Positions 25,087-37,550 of a DNA stretch of 64,000 nucleotides are shown here, piece after piece (within the stretch, counting starts at the first letter, position 1; each line of letters begins with the position of its first letter). The position numbers and the translations under genes were made by a program. A model generated the notes under the pieces. It was not told the DNA's origin and did not search any database. It saw only the letters and a list, made by a program, of their open reading frames with translations. This stretch comes from Eopsaltria australis (lineage: Eukaryota > Chordata > Aves > Passeriformes > Petroicidae): positions 248,001 to 312,000 of the forward strand of contig JAVTVJ010000814.1 in the NCBI GenBank assembly GCA_034509425.1, given 5' to 3'.

Positions 25087-25259
25087 CGTATACAAACAGC
25101 ATGTAATCCGCATGTGATTTCCCCACCGCGTTGGAAGCCTCACAGCGGTATGTACCATTATCTGTTTTGTTTAGGTTACTAATGAGAAGGTTTGAACCAG
25201 ACACTACAACGTGTTGAGGCATCTCATCATCTACTCTTAACCACCTCATGTCCGTAGGC
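25087..25259 (-). CDS. CADM1: CADM1 exon 7: remainder of Ig domain 3
   Basis: This 173-nt exon completes Ig domain 3. After one base finishing a glutamine codon it reads [20 protein letters not shown], then [20 protein letters not shown], then [17 protein letters not shown] plus one base. The core tryptophan (MRW) and the GTYRC cysteine are present, as are two overlapping-region sequons, NKT and NGT. The acceptor is CTGTAG and the donor GTACGT. The segment before the tryptophan (PTDMR) differs from the mammalian PVMVT as I remember it. The last G joins exon 8 (AT) to make aspartate when exon 8 is included. Confidence 0.96.
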
Positions 25260-27818
25260 CTACAGAGGAGGGAGAAAAAGAAACAGTCACATTACTATTT
25301 TCCTATGGTCAAGATGGCATCTTCAAAAGTTCATCCACAGACAGAAAGCCCAAACCAAGAAAAACTGTAAAGAAACAACACATACTTTTTTTGCACTACT
25401 CAAGCCCAGATGCTGTCGGGCTTCCTCAATTTAAATTTATTTTAACCCAACAGGAAACTGTATCCAGAGCTTAAATTTTCTGAAAACACTAATGCAAGCA
25501 GGAAGAAAGTTCATTAGTGGTTAATCATTCGCTTACTCAGCAAATCTGAAAGCTCTGAGGCTACAGACTCAGTGTTCATCCACGGGGTGCTCTGAGGGCA
25601 GAGCTATGGACAGCAGAACAAGTAAAGTTTTGTCAAGTTTGAACCCTTCCACAAGCTGCCAGGGACCTGGTGACCTCAGCAGGGGTCACTGAGGGAGTTC
25701 CAGCCCTTCCCCTGTCCCCCCCTGCACCCCCACACTGATGGAACCCACGTGGGCAGGGGGTCTGCATCGTTCAGGGAATGAAATGAGCCTGGTTTGTTAG
25801 GGCTGGTGAAGATCAAGAGTGCTGAGGGGCTTCTGGGGGGCTCTTTCGAGTTTGTGGGGTTGTTTAGCATCTATTATTATTATGTCTTTAAGGGATCAGC
25901 TCTTTCCCAGCAAGGAAACTCCAGCATCCTTCAGGCCACTGTTACTGGATGGATCCAGCACCAAACTCAGCTGGGCATTGGCTGACTGGTTTTGGACACA
26001 GGCTCAGTGTTCTGTCCCTCTCTGCCATGTGGCACATGAGCCACAGTGTGGGCAGCAGGAGCTCCTGAGAGAGCCCAAATGCAGTTTAACTTCAGTATGG
26101 GTGGAAAGGGTTTGAATGCTCCTGGCTACAGTTTTTAAAGGGCTCTTTGTGCTGTGGAGTCCCCAGGTTTCCCAGCCGGATGCCCCACAAGTGTGTCCCT
26201 GGATGCTCCAAAAGTGACCATTTCAGCATCTTCCCCCTTCTGTCGTAGTTTTAGGGGGTTGTGTCTAATCTAACAAAATGTCTGTATTAACACCAAATAG
26301 AAAATTCTCCTCTCTGGTCTTTCTTCCCTCTGAGCTTCCTTCCCCCAATATTTATGTTGCCAAATTTTACAGAGAAATTACTTTATTTAACTGGAGAAAC
26401 CTCCCCCCTTCATCTAAGACTTCAGTAGAAGATTTCATGAAACCTCTTTGTCTTAAAAAGATGGAGCTAAACCCAGCTCATTATTTCACTGTGTATTTTC
26501 TCAGCTTTGGGAGACCCAGGTGAAGTGACCTAGAGAAGCCAATTCCCAGCACATCACCAGCACCACACAACGTGCAGCGGCAAGCTGCCAGGGAGATTTG
26601 TCTGTCCTATTTAACATGGGAATGTCTTACTCATAGCCTGCAAGGAAAAAAATGTAGAGAAGCCTGTTCATTAGATCCCCAGCTGATAGCAAATGGGAGG
26701 CACTGCAGGTACCCAGGGGAGCAGGAATGCAGAGGGGCTTGGCAGGCCCTGAGCAGGGAACAGCTACTAAACGGAATTCAGCAGGGATGTGCCAGCCTCT
26801 GATGTGCAGGGAAGGGATTGGCCTCGTGCCGAACACAACAAACTGGCAAGTGGGAATCAGGCAAGAACTATGGGAATCCAGAAAATACTGTGGAAGGGGA
26901 TGCAGGCTACCAGGGGGGATGAGGGCAGCCTGAGCCTCCTCGGCGCTGGGTGCCCGCCCTGCCCACAACGCTCCCCACGCCCCAGCTCTGGGCACTCTGC
27001 CAAGGAGGCACTGACAGATCTCAGGGATGTTTGCAGAAATCTCATGGACATGATGAAAATAAAGAAGGATAGTAAATACTTGACAGCCATAAATCCAAGT
27101 GGAAGAGAAAGTATTTAAAAAAAAAATAAAGCCGACAAAACTGAAATTAGAACAGCAATGAAAGTGTGAGAAAATCTACCCTCCCTTGCCAGGATTTTCC
27201 TGATGCATAAATTTCTTCAACTGCCTAAGAAAGCCTCAAGGGCTTGGCAAGAAGAGGAGAGAGAATAAAACTGGTATTCTATAAAAACCACACGGGGCAC
27301 CAAGGGGGAGGAAAACCAACACAGTCAGTATGAGCAGAAGGATGGCCTGCCTTACCTGGGGATCCACCCCACCTCCCCAAGGGCTCAGTGCTGCAGTGCT
27401 GGGCTGGCATCCATGCCCTGGCACCTCCTGGGGCCACAGCTGCAGCCCCTGACCTTGCTTTTGCAGATTAACCAACCCAAGATTGATTGCAGATTAATGC
27501 CACCCAAGCCATTCCCTGGGGGAAGACGTGTCCAGTTGGGAGCCTTTCCCTTCTGCACCTGAAGGCTGCTGTGTGGTGGCCGGGAAGAGCTCTCCTAGGA
27601 GCTCTTCCAGTGGAAGTCCCTTGGCCATTATTGCACAGGAATAAATGCAAATCAAACCAGATGTCTTCAGCAGTCAGATGTTTGGGTGCAGGAAGCATCT
27701 CTCTCCTTCACTCTGGGACATTGTCTTCACAGCAGAGAATGGCAACAGGAACAGCGGCCACTCAACATCCCGTCACCACCGGCCACCCTGGGCCATCCCT
27801 GGGAAGGGTCCAACTTAC
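25260..27818 (-). other. CADM1: CADM1 intron 6
   Basis: This 2559-nt intron has no recognised repeat apart from a perfect 10-bp-stem inverted repeat at 27583-27608, some 210 nt before the end of exon 6 in plus-strand terms. No gene is seen. Confidence 0.88.
27583..27608. repeat. Perfect inverted repeat (10-bp stem, 6-nt loop)
   Basis: GGAAGAGCTC, loop TCCTAG, GAGCTCTTCC. It is the strongest short hairpin I noticed, in intron 6, about 210 nt downstream of exon 6 in the transcript. Confidence 0.85.
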
Positions 27819-27918
27819 TGTGGCTTTCCAAAGGCTGTGCAGGTCAGCTCCAGCGGCTCCCCTTCTCTCGTCAGGCCTTGCAAGGGGTAATTCTGAGAAA
27901 CCCGCACTTGAGGCTTAT
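27819..27918 (-). CDS. CADM1: CADM1 exon 6: first part of Ig domain 3
   Basis: This 100-nt exon opens the third, membrane-proximal Ig domain. It reads [20 protein letters not shown], then [12 protein letters not shown] plus two bases. The cysteine in LTC is the B-strand half of the disulfide. The acceptor is CTGCAG and the donor GTAAGT. The exon length is not a multiple of three, so unlike exons 8-10 it cannot be skipped alone without a frameshift; it pairs obligately with exon 7. It is separated from exon 5 by a 7.6-kb intron. Confidence 0.97.
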
Positions 27919-30639
27919 CTGCAGGACACAAAACACGGCTGGGTGAGCCCCGGCTCGCGCCCCGCCGCTCCCCGAGCCCGCAGGGGAAGCTGGAGCTGGC
28001 AGCACCACGAGCCTGGGAAGGGCCTCGTGCTGCACAGCTCATCCCTGAGCTCGCTCAGGCTAAAAGGAACTCATTTGCCTCCATGCTGAGGGGAAGCTGC
28101 AGAGACCCGTGGTGCCTGGGATGGAAGGGCTTTGTGGTGTGTCAGCGGTTCCTGCACCACAACACCCAGAGTCCATGAGTGCCTACACGCTGGGCTGGAC
28201 AAGAATGCTTGTTAGAGACACAAACAGAGCCACAGCCTCCACTGCCTCTGTAAACAACAGGAGGTTGTATTTCGTCCAGATGAAGCTCCTCTAAATCCTA
28301 CAATAAACAGAGAATTAAAGCATGGATAGTTAGGGAGACAACTCAAAAACACTTTAGTAAGACCCTGCAGGAAAAAAGAGCCAAACCACAAAGCTAGAGT
28401 CCACAATTAAAAAATTCATTACCTCCCATGACTGAAACAGAGATTAAAAACGCAATCTGAGCTGTAGCTAAAACATTATCAGCGCAGGAAATCAATTCAA
28501 GGCTACAAGTGCCATTAAGCCATAGATATTTTTCAGGAATTTACTCAACTGTAAGGAACAAAGGAAGGAAAAAAATCAGTATGCATAAAGGTTGAAACCA
28601 TTTAAATGTTTCTATTTCCTTTGAGAGTAACTGCTACCCAAAATATTGGCTGGCTGCATTTTATTAACTGTGTTTAACTCATTAACATGCCTCCTATGGA
28701 ATAATAGAGATTAGGAAAAAAAACCCGCGTGTCAGGATTTAACCAATTTAAACTCTCATAATTTTCAGTAATGGAATAAGCTACACAAGTAAATCCTCTC
28801 CCGAGATGACTCCACCACAACATTTCATCAACTAATCCCTGTTACAGATGCTTCCTGCAGCTCTGGAGCTGGGGTGTCCTGGTGAGCTGGGTGTGGGGGC
28901 AGCCCTGGGGGACAGCAGTGCTTTGGGGTGTCACTGTCCCACTCCACAGGAAATGGGATGGCTTTGGTGAGCCTGGAAACACCCTCCAGCCCTGGAGTGG
29001 CAATAGCTCTGCACAAGGAGCACGGGAGGACAAGTTCATCCCAGTGTTATGCAGCAAATAAATCACCCGCCACATCCTCGGCTCTGTGCTCACCACTCCC
29101 GTCCACAGCTCCCACCCCCACAGCCATCTGCTCCCCATTCCTGATGTGCTTTGTGGCAGCACCACCAGCCCGAGCCAGGAGCATGGATGGTGTTTATATC
29201 CGTGCCGTAGGAGCAGGAAACCTGCCCAGCCCAGCTGACTCGGCACACAGGGACTGAAACTCCTTCTTGTGCTGTTTGCCTCTCCCGCTGAGTCCCCCTT
29301 CCATTAGGCGAGTTTAGTATTTCTAATGAGCTGTTTACTAATTACAATTATGGAAATCAGGAGGAATACACCCAGGCTCACTGTACCTAGAGCAAAATGC
29401 CAACTCCAAGAGCTCCCACCAAGCTGGGTGAGCCCTTCCACTGCCACTTTCCAGCCCCACAGGCTTCATTAAACTGATGATGGCAGTGTGGATCCGTCCC
29501 ATTTGGATCCAGGCACTGTCAAGGTGTCACCTGTAACAGGAATCTGGGTTTATCAGCACAGAGCCTGCACTGCTCAAGCCAAGAGCTTCCCAGCAGAGTT
29601 ATCACAGCAAAGGACTTGTCAGCATGCTGGGAATTAGAGAGGGAACTTAGGAAAATGTACCCGAGCCTGAAGGATTCAAAAGCATGGCTGGACACTCCAG
29701 AGAACCGGCTGGCATTAGGCTCATGGCATGCAAAAAAAATCTCACTCAAGAATCTGGAGGGGCAGTGGTGTCTTTTTCCCTTTGTTTAAGGATGCGCCTT
29801 TAGACAATCTTAAATTCTGCTTGCAGTGCTCACGCCCTGCCTCACACCAAGTCAGTGTATTTGCTGCAGATTATGGACTCCAAGTGCAGGTTTGTGAAAT
29901 GCCGAGCGCCGTGGGACCCTGAGCCCGGCTCCTGTGACATTTAGCAGTGCACATGGACAGAGCACTGATGGTTCCCAGGCCTGCTTCAGCCGTTTGCCAC
30001 TGCCCTGTTGCAAGGGACACGTTCCAGCAGTGATGTCTGTGGCTCTGTAATGTGGGGTAATGACCACCTTGCATGGTGACACAGGACACGAGGCAAGAAG
30101 TGCCAGTTTGCACCAAGTGCATTCCAGCACCCCAAAATCCTCAACTTGGAACTTCATAACATCACACCACTGGATTGGTACATAAAAGTAAACACTTGCA
30201 TCTGTGCACCCGAGGCCCTGCATGCTCCGTGGCAGCCAATTAGACCCAACAACCCACAGCTATTTCCTACTACGCCTCTTCCTAGCGGCTTAAAAAAAAC
30301 AGCCTCGTAATTTAATAAGGCACCTTTATTAAGCTAAATTCATTCAAAAGCTCAGAGTGATATACAAGGTTAAATACCAGTCGTCTAAAGGTTACGCTGT
30401 AGCAGCAGCCAATTTGAAAAACTTATTACAAAGCCATTCTGCGTTTGATGAGATTTCTCTCACAACAGGCGCGGTGCGTGCCTGTGCGCCCGGGGTGTGC
30501 TGGGGACCACAGCCCCCAGAGGGACCCTGCACCCCAAAAGCTCACCCCCCTTCAGGATGCCACTGGCCACCGAAGCCTGCACCCATTGACTTTCACAGCT
30601 CTCAAGCTCCATGCTTGGGAACTTACCAAACCACTCCAG

Positions 30640-30990
30640 TTACCCTGCATTTGTCCCAGTTCTTCCTTTTTTAGCTGCTCGCCCCATTTTTGTGCCATCA
30701 GCAAAGATTATTAACAGTGACTTTTTAAGAACTTCAAATGCTTCAACTGAACAGCATCAGGCCAAGCACCCAGGCCCCTGCATTCCCTCTAAAAATACCG
30801 GCACTGCTGATTACTCCCTAATGACTATCCTTTGAGATCTGCCAGTTAGTGATTTCTTAATCCATTTAAACATGCACTTCATCGATAATGCTTAGATGTC
30901 ATTAATCAGCCGAGATAAAACATTACACCGAGTTCGGGGCCTTACAAAAGCCTAAGCCTATTATTTCCACCCGTTTCCTTTCATCAGGCC
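30640..30990 (-). pseudogene. Degenerate CR1/L3-type LINE reverse-transcriptase fragment
   Basis: Read on the minus strand with stops and frame changes ignored, this stretch shows reverse-transcriptase landmarks in the right order. Near 30930-30965 is a motif A-like LxFCKAxxSV (family form LDFxKAFDxV). Near 30830-30880 is KWIKKSLTGRSQRIVI (family form KWIKNWLTGRSQ). Near 30688-30705 is FADGTK, the motif C region (family FADDTK). Several in-frame stops and at least one loss of the second catalytic aspartate show it is dead. The wording resembles the old CR1/L3 lineage of amniotes more than recent bird CR1. Boundaries are approximate. Confidence 0.7.
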
Positions 30991-32225
30991 AGCCCAGGAT
31001 CTCAAAGGCAGGCGAGCTCACTGCACCAGGCAGATTTGGCAAGCCCAGCTCCTCGTGTGCCCTGGGTGCTGTGATGCTCCAGGGGGCTCAGCCACTGGAC
31101 ACTTGCTGGCCACCCCCAGCCATGACCCAGCCCATCCTTCCCAAAGGACACACTCCCTGCTGAGGCTGAAACAGCCAAAAGGCTTCTTCCCAAGTGCTGT
31201 GCTGGGAAACCAGCACGTGGTGTTTCTGGCAGTGCCAGACCCCAGCCAACAGAGGAGCCTGCAAAAAGGACTGTCAGTGATTCAGGGGAGCAGGCTCTGG
31301 CCTCTGCCAGGCGAGGAGGGGCCGGCTCCAAGTTTAAAATCCATGTTCTGATCTCTGCAGGAATTGCTGACGCGCCTCTTGGCAAACCTGACAGCAGATG
31401 GCATCCCTGGGAGCAGGATCCACGGGCCAAGCCCTGCTCCTGCCCACCGCAGGTAAACCCAGCCTCAGCATTTCCCAGATAGTGCTGTGCACATCTCCCC
31501 TCAGGTGGGCATTGCTTCATCCAGCTCCTCATCCCTGCTCAAAAAACTGACTTGTGGGAGTCTCTGATCTTGCCCAGGGAAGAGCACGAAAAATGTGTTC
31601 TTCAATATTAAAAGAAGTCAGCAAAGTTAACACTGATCCTCAGGTGTAAACAACAGCCACCTTTATTCCAAAATCCAGCAGGGCTGCTCATCAGGAATGC
31701 AGTCTGCGTCAGAGCCAGCCCAGCCTGGCAATCCCCTGCCTGCTCCTCACCTTTGACAAGGACGACAGGCTGCACTGCTGATTTTCAGCCAAAATACAGA
31801 AATCTATTCAATAAATAGATCCCGTGTCTAAAATAAGGAATGAGCGGGACTGGCAGATCACAGCTTGTCTGGAAGAGCCTGTGAACCCCAAACACGACTC
31901 TGCAAAATTCACCCTTAACAAAAGCAATTTAATCATTTTGCTTGTTGCGGGGAAAGGAACGCCAGAGCCCGACAGGCGTTTTGGGGATAAACACTTCTCT
32001 TTTAATATTTAAGCACACTCTGCTGCTTAATGCCTGCAAACGGCAGAGCCCCGGCCACCCCACACGCTCTGTGCTCCCAACAACATTCCTCCGAGAAAAC
32101 CTTATTAATGAGCTCACAAACGAGCACCCAACTGGGAAATGTCACAAACAAGAGTGGCTAATGCCCCAGAAAATCAAATAACTGAACACTCGGCTGATTG
32201 TGGTGCTTTTCATATTCACTAAAAG

Positions 32226-32240
32226 AAAAAAAAAAAAAAA
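32226..32240. repeat. Poly(A) run, 15 nt
   Basis: A simple run of A within an A+T-rich part of intron 5. Confidence 0.85.
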
Positions 32241-34489
32241 TAGCTTTAAATCAAAGTTTCTGAAGGGGTCAACACCTCGCTGAACAAAACAACTCATTTA
32301 TTCGCTTTTAGCGATCTCCAGATGATAAATTACATTGATGTTAATCACTTCACTGCAAACTACGCAATTAATATTTGTACTGGACGGAAATGTAAGGATT
32401 ACTGGAGATGTGGCAGCAAACGTATGTGGCCGATTTCAAACATAATTGGGCACAAAAAGTTCTATCGCAACAGCAGAGGCTGCAACGAGACTCCACTGGG
32501 GCAGACTTTAAAGGTACACGTGTAGATATTACAAAAATGAATGCGCAGTTAATTATAACTTCAGAAAAGGACAAAAAGTCAGCCCAGGGAAAAGGCCAAG
32601 TCCAGGCTCCGACACTCACTTCCAGTATCACATAATGAGAGCAGCAAACGCACCACAAGGGCTCAACTCGCACGTCTCCCAGAATATCTGGTTCCATTCA
32701 GTTCCTTAATGATATTTTAATGCATTTTGTTGCTTCATTTCCTTTCTAAAATTATACCCAATGCACTGGTCTCCCATCGCTCACTGACGGATCTGAGCCA
32801 CTGCAGCAGACCTGGGGACATTTCCACTCCAGTGCCACGGGCTGGGGCTGCCACAGGGCAGGGCTGAGGATGTTCCTCAGGCACAGAAGTGCTGTGAGTG
32901 CGCAGCACTCTTGGTCCAACCCTGTTTTGCTTTTGAGGAGTGTTAGGGGAGGGTTTCACACACATCACACTGCTTGTCTGCAGAGATTTCTTTTCAGTAG
33001 CACACCTCACAGCCATGTGGAGGAATTCACCTCAAACTTCACCACGGGCCATGCCGTGCCAGGGTGGGTATGCAACAAATGGCTTGGTCCATGAGCAGGG
33101 CAAGTTAACACCCAGCATTGTTGTTTTCTGCTTTGTTCTTGGAAAACAAACCCCACAACTTTTGAGTTGCATCTCAGAAAAAATATCTCCCTACTCTGAA
33201 ATTTAGTCAGACAAAAAATACCTCATTATCCGAGCAGGCTCCATCCATCATCCTCCTGTCCTTCCCCAACACATTTCATGCTCCAGTTGGATACATTAAG
33301 TGCAGAGAAATACGACATCTGCTGAGAAAAACATTTTCTTGTGCCCTGCTGATGCTCTGAAGAGGCGGATCCGCTGTGCCCGTGAGGGGAGCGGGCAGGA
33401 TTTGTGGGGAGAGGATGTCAGAGCAGAGAGCGGAACACACAGCCCAGGTAACCAACCTGCTGCAGGGAAAGCAGCAACATCCACACGGGATGAGCAAGGA
33501 ATTCCTGGTGTCACTGCAGCAGAGATCTGGTAGGTGAGTGCCTGCAAGGCACAGACAGGAGCTGGAGAAGTGTTCTCTGCTGCACATTCCACTTCTAAAA
33601 TCAGCTGGGAAGGTGTCAGTGCAGGAGCCCCAGCTCCCCCCACGGCCCAGCTCCATGGGAGCACTGATGGAGACACCTGTGTGCAAGGAATGGAGCCTCT
33701 TCCTCCTGCCCTCACTCTCCCACTGGCCAACAAACCATCATCGTCAGACAGGAGAAGCTCAAGGGTAAGAGTTTGCTCTGGAACTGCCTTTTCTTAAAGC
33801 TAAAGCCCTGCAGCAGGTATGAAATGCAGGTGTCTGGCCATGCTCCAGCCCATCGAGTCCTGGAGCCACAAGGTCACAACACAGGACAAGTTCTTGGGCT
33901 GGGTCTCCTCTCTGGCCATCTGCTGCTGCCCACCCAAGGAACAGACTGAGCTAACGGGGTCAAGTCCCCACACTGGAATGTAATTACTTTTAACAAGCTC
34001 AGAGTTCAATTCAGAATATAAAACCAAATCCATCTGAGCTCCCTTCTCCTGCTCATCCCCATTCCCTCCTGAGGAGGCTCTGTGTCTCATTCCCACAAAC
34101 AGCTCTGGAGCAGCCCAAGGAGATGCTAAAATCAGTGATAAGGGCAGGAACCTGTGCAGAGGATGCAGCAGGGCCTCTGGTGCAGGAGCTGAACAAAGAA
34201 CTGTGCTTTAGGGCTGCTTTGCCCTCATTGCATGGGCAAACCCTAAGGCTGCAAACCAAGGGAGCCAAGGAGCAAGTTATTTGAGGGAGGAGAGAAAAAA
34301 TGTTAGCTTTTTTCCCCCTGAAACAGTGGCCCTCTGCTATTCCACCACATCACCAGGATTCCAGAGAGATTCCTGAAAGGAAGCCTCAAGGTTGTCCAAG
34401 GCCCTTTCAACCCAGCAAGTTCCAATCCCCTCACAAAACAGGGTAGATGGGATTTTTTGCTCTTCCCCGTTAAGTATTTGATCAAGCCT

Positions 34490-34740
34490 CACAAAGGTGC
34501 TAATGTATTATTAAAGCTAATGGAGCTCTACAAGAAATGTTAATGGACATTAAGTTTGCATAAATGAATTACACATTAGCACAGTCGCAAGAAATCTCGT
34601 ATCTGTCAATTTAGGCAGTATCTGATCATTCCTGTTTTCCTCATTACAGGAACATTACTTCCCGCCAGTTTCGGAGATACGAGAATTGTAACCAAGATGT
34701 TCATAATGAAACTACATAATGAAGCAGATGAAATAAATTA
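34490..34740. promoter_or_regulatory. A+T-rich block, candidate conserved non-coding element
   Basis: A repeat-free A+T-rich stretch of intron 5 with many TAAT/ATTA words, including TGTTAATGGACATTAAG and TGCATAAATGAATTACAC. These are homeodomain- and POU-like words. Conservation cannot be judged from one sequence, so this is a suggestion only. Confidence 0.25.
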
Positions 34741-35566
34741 ATACAAAACCTCCTCTCCTCCTTTCAATGGGATGTACTTGAAGGGACCCTACAAAAACAA
34801 GGACTTTGAATTGTCTCAGGGCCTGGTTTTCCAAGCACACGGCCTCGCTGTAGGGACCCATCCCACTTTGCTTTTGGGAGATGTTTCAGAACAGAGGGAT
34901 GCACGTTCAACAGCTCCAGAATTTCCACCAGGTGCATTTGGGACCACAGATATTTCCAGGTACCTGCTTGCTGCTGTCATGTACAGTGGAGCAGCTCCTA
35001 AGGGAAGTGAGATGCATTATTAACAATGAACATGTCAGGAGCAGTACAGGAAATTGGCTGGCTTCAGTCAGTGCTGCTAGTACAGATTCCACAGAATTCC
35101 ACACTCTGATGTACAAATCCAGTCGATGCTGGATGTTCACAGTGCACCACACTGGGTTTCTCTTGCACAATACCCAGTTTTTGCCAGTAAACTCGCCATG
35201 GTGGCCAGTTGCTTTGAAGCGGGAGTAGAGAAGCACTTTTCAAAGAGGTAAGTAGGTTGCTAGAAGAAAAATACTCAGATTTAATCTGTTCTGACAATTA
35301 AAAAGCCCAGCCAGAAACCTTTGATGCAAATTCTATGCACAGAGAGTTATTTCCTCAGAGAACAAAGGTAAGTATTTATGGTATCACAGAGGGCTGGGAA
35401 AGCCATGGCTTCACCCATGAAGTGTTACTTTACATTGTGATTATGATTTCTATGTAACAGGATATAATCCTCATCGACGCTGGAATTTTAACATGCAGTG
35501 AACGCTTCCTGAACTCCCAAGCACACAATTTTATATATTTAGAGAATTAAAGGTTCTGCTACTCAC

Positions 35567-35722
35567 ACATGACTTCCAGGTAACGCTGTGTCTGCAGGTC
35601 TTTGACTGCAGGGTGATCCACCAGGCAGATGACAGGGACGCCGTCGTCCTCCCGCCCCACCTTCAGCAGGAGCTGGCTGGTCACCGTGTACATGTCCGAC
35701 CACCGCTCCACCTCCGACTTGC
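35567..35722 (-). CDS. CADM1: CADM1 exon 5: second half of Ig domain 2
   Basis: This 156-nt exon reads [20 protein letters not shown], then [20 protein letters not shown], then [11 protein letters not shown] plus one base. It supplies the F-strand cysteine of Ig domain 2 (VIC). The acceptor is CCCCAG and the donor GTGAGT. The last base, T, joins AT from exon 6 to give tyrosine. Relative to the mammalian protein as I recall it, substitutions cluster on the loop side (VGRED, CLVD), while the hydrophobic core is unchanged. Confidence 0.97.
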
Positions 35723-37412
35723 CTGGGGCAGGGAACAGACACAGGGGGGTGAGGACAGGGTGGAGCACCCCTGCAGCCAGGCCACCTCCCCTCTGGACAC
35801 CCATCCTGTCCCCCTCTCTGTCAGGTTCCGGGTAAGTAAAGTCCACGCGATGTTACTGCAGTGATGAACAATCCCCTTAACGCCACCCCCAGATCCCCAG
35901 ACTCTTAAATCAATGAGCTACAAATCCCCTCCCATTCCTGAATCAACAGTGAGCTACAAAAGTGATTTAACAGATTAAATTAATTAAAAGTAGTATGGAT
36001 AGGCGGGAGCATTCGGCAGTGCACTGTTTGAGGGAGGGGACCCAGCTCCGGACCGGCTGCCTGAGGGATGCCGTGATGGAAACCAGCAGGAAGACAAGAC
36101 AAAACCAGACAAGACAAGACAGGAGAAAAAGGAATTTTCCAGGAACTCAGCAAGCACCCGCTGACAGCGCAGCTCTGCTCTGATCTGTGCCTTTTTATTT
36201 AAGAATTCACAGGCAAAATGCTAAGAGTAACTTCCGTAGCAGAGCTCTTCCAGACACCAAATATTGCTGTATAATATATGAGAGTGAAACAGGTGACACG
36301 CGCAGACACCCCTTGATATGTGGAGGAAAAGCTTTCCCATGGGCAAAGCCACACTTCCTGTGATTCACAAACTCACAGCCAAGTGTTTCAGTCTCTACTC
36401 TGTTAAAAAAAGTATCTGAAGACTGAGCAGGGTGAGCTGGTATTACATGAAGCTCAGCATTCTTCCCAGAGAACACAAAGCTGGGATTCGACTGCTAACA
36501 CAAGAAAACTCAATCAAGAAGCTGGAGAGGTCAGGCAGAAAGGGACAAACACTTTGTCCTGCTGCCCACTGGGATGGGGAAGGGAACAAGAGCGGGATTG
36601 TTAACTCCCTGCACACCACGGCGCTGGCACTCAGCAGGGCAGCACTTCGCCAGGCAGCAGGTTTGCATCCCACCTGTATCAGCATCCTCCCAGCATGTGG
36701 CCTGCTCAAAGGCTCTGAAGTGTTGGGCTTAAAGAGAGGATTTTATCCTGTCCTTGCAGGGGGGTGGGTTTGAAGTAATGAGTCTGGACTTCTGCAGAGA
36801 GTCCGTCAGTGTCTCAGACTGGGTAAAGCACAAAGGTGTTGTCAAGCAAGCTCACATCTACATGCAGACTTAAACTAACAGCGTGTCACATGCAATCAGA
36901 GTCAGTGACTTGAATGTGCAAGCACCGGGAGCCACCAGACTTCAGGGAGTCGGAGAAACCCATCTGAGATGAATATTCAACTGAACACAGGGAGAACGCT
37001 CCACAAACAAGGGAGCTGGACGTGAAGGTGAATTGCAAATCCTTACAGCCCAGAGCACAGACGATCCCTCTTGTACCTAAAACAGGGCAGAAAGCTACAC
37101 AAGCCATGCAGAAATGAATTCAGTGCACAGCTCTGGGCTCCTCAAGGTCACCTGCAGTTACAGCAGGACTCCAGAACCCGGCACTCGAGGCTGGCAGGTA
37201 GGCAGAGGACCAAATGGAGTTCAGCCCCCTGTGTTAGGGAATAATCTGTCTGCCCACACAGTGCTTTGTTCCTCAGCTGGCGCTCAAAGAAGCTCGCTCT
37301 ACTTTTTTCCTTTTTTTTCCCCCTTAAACTGGCAGCAGAGAACAAACACCCAGCGTTACATAAATCACTTCAGCTCCCTGAACAAAGCAAGGGACTGAGA
37401 GGACACATCTAC
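35723..37412 (-). other. CADM1: CADM1 intron 4
   Basis: This 1690-nt intron contains a short AAGAC-type microsatellite near 36090-36122 and otherwise nothing that I can name. Confidence 0.88.
36090..36122. repeat. AAGAC microsatellite, imperfect
   Basis: AAGACAAGACAAAACCAGAC followed by AAGACAAGACAGG: pentamer units with one interruption. Confidence 0.85.
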
Positions 37413-37550
37413 CGGTTAGCTCCTTGTTGCCTTTGAACCATCTGATGTTGGTGGCTGGTCTGCTGGCCATGGCAGTGCAGTTCAGCTCAATCTCCTCTCC
37501 CTCCACCGCCGTTTCCTTCTCGATATCAATGACCAGATTGCGTGGTGGGA
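37413..37550 (-). CDS. CADM1: CADM1 exon 4: first half of Ig domain 2
   Basis: This 138-nt exon encodes the start of the second Ig domain: [20 protein letters not shown], then [20 protein letters not shown], ending NKELT plus one base. The B-strand cysteine (LNC) and core tryptophan (IRW) are in place, and NCT is a glycosylation sequon. The acceptor is TTGCAG. The donor is GTAGAT, which departs from the GTRAGT consensus at position +4 and is weaker than those of its neighbours. The final G combines with GC from exon 5 to give glycine. Confidence 0.97.

Larger units (their letters stand above)
27919..35566 (-). other. CADM1: CADM1 intron 5
   Basis: This 7648-nt intron carries a degenerate LINE reverse-transcriptase fragment at about 30640-30990 and A+T-rich blocks with many TAAT/ATTA motifs at about 29310-29360, 32160-32420 and 34490-34740. 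There is a 15-A run at 32226-32240. No further exon was recognised. Confidence 0.87.
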
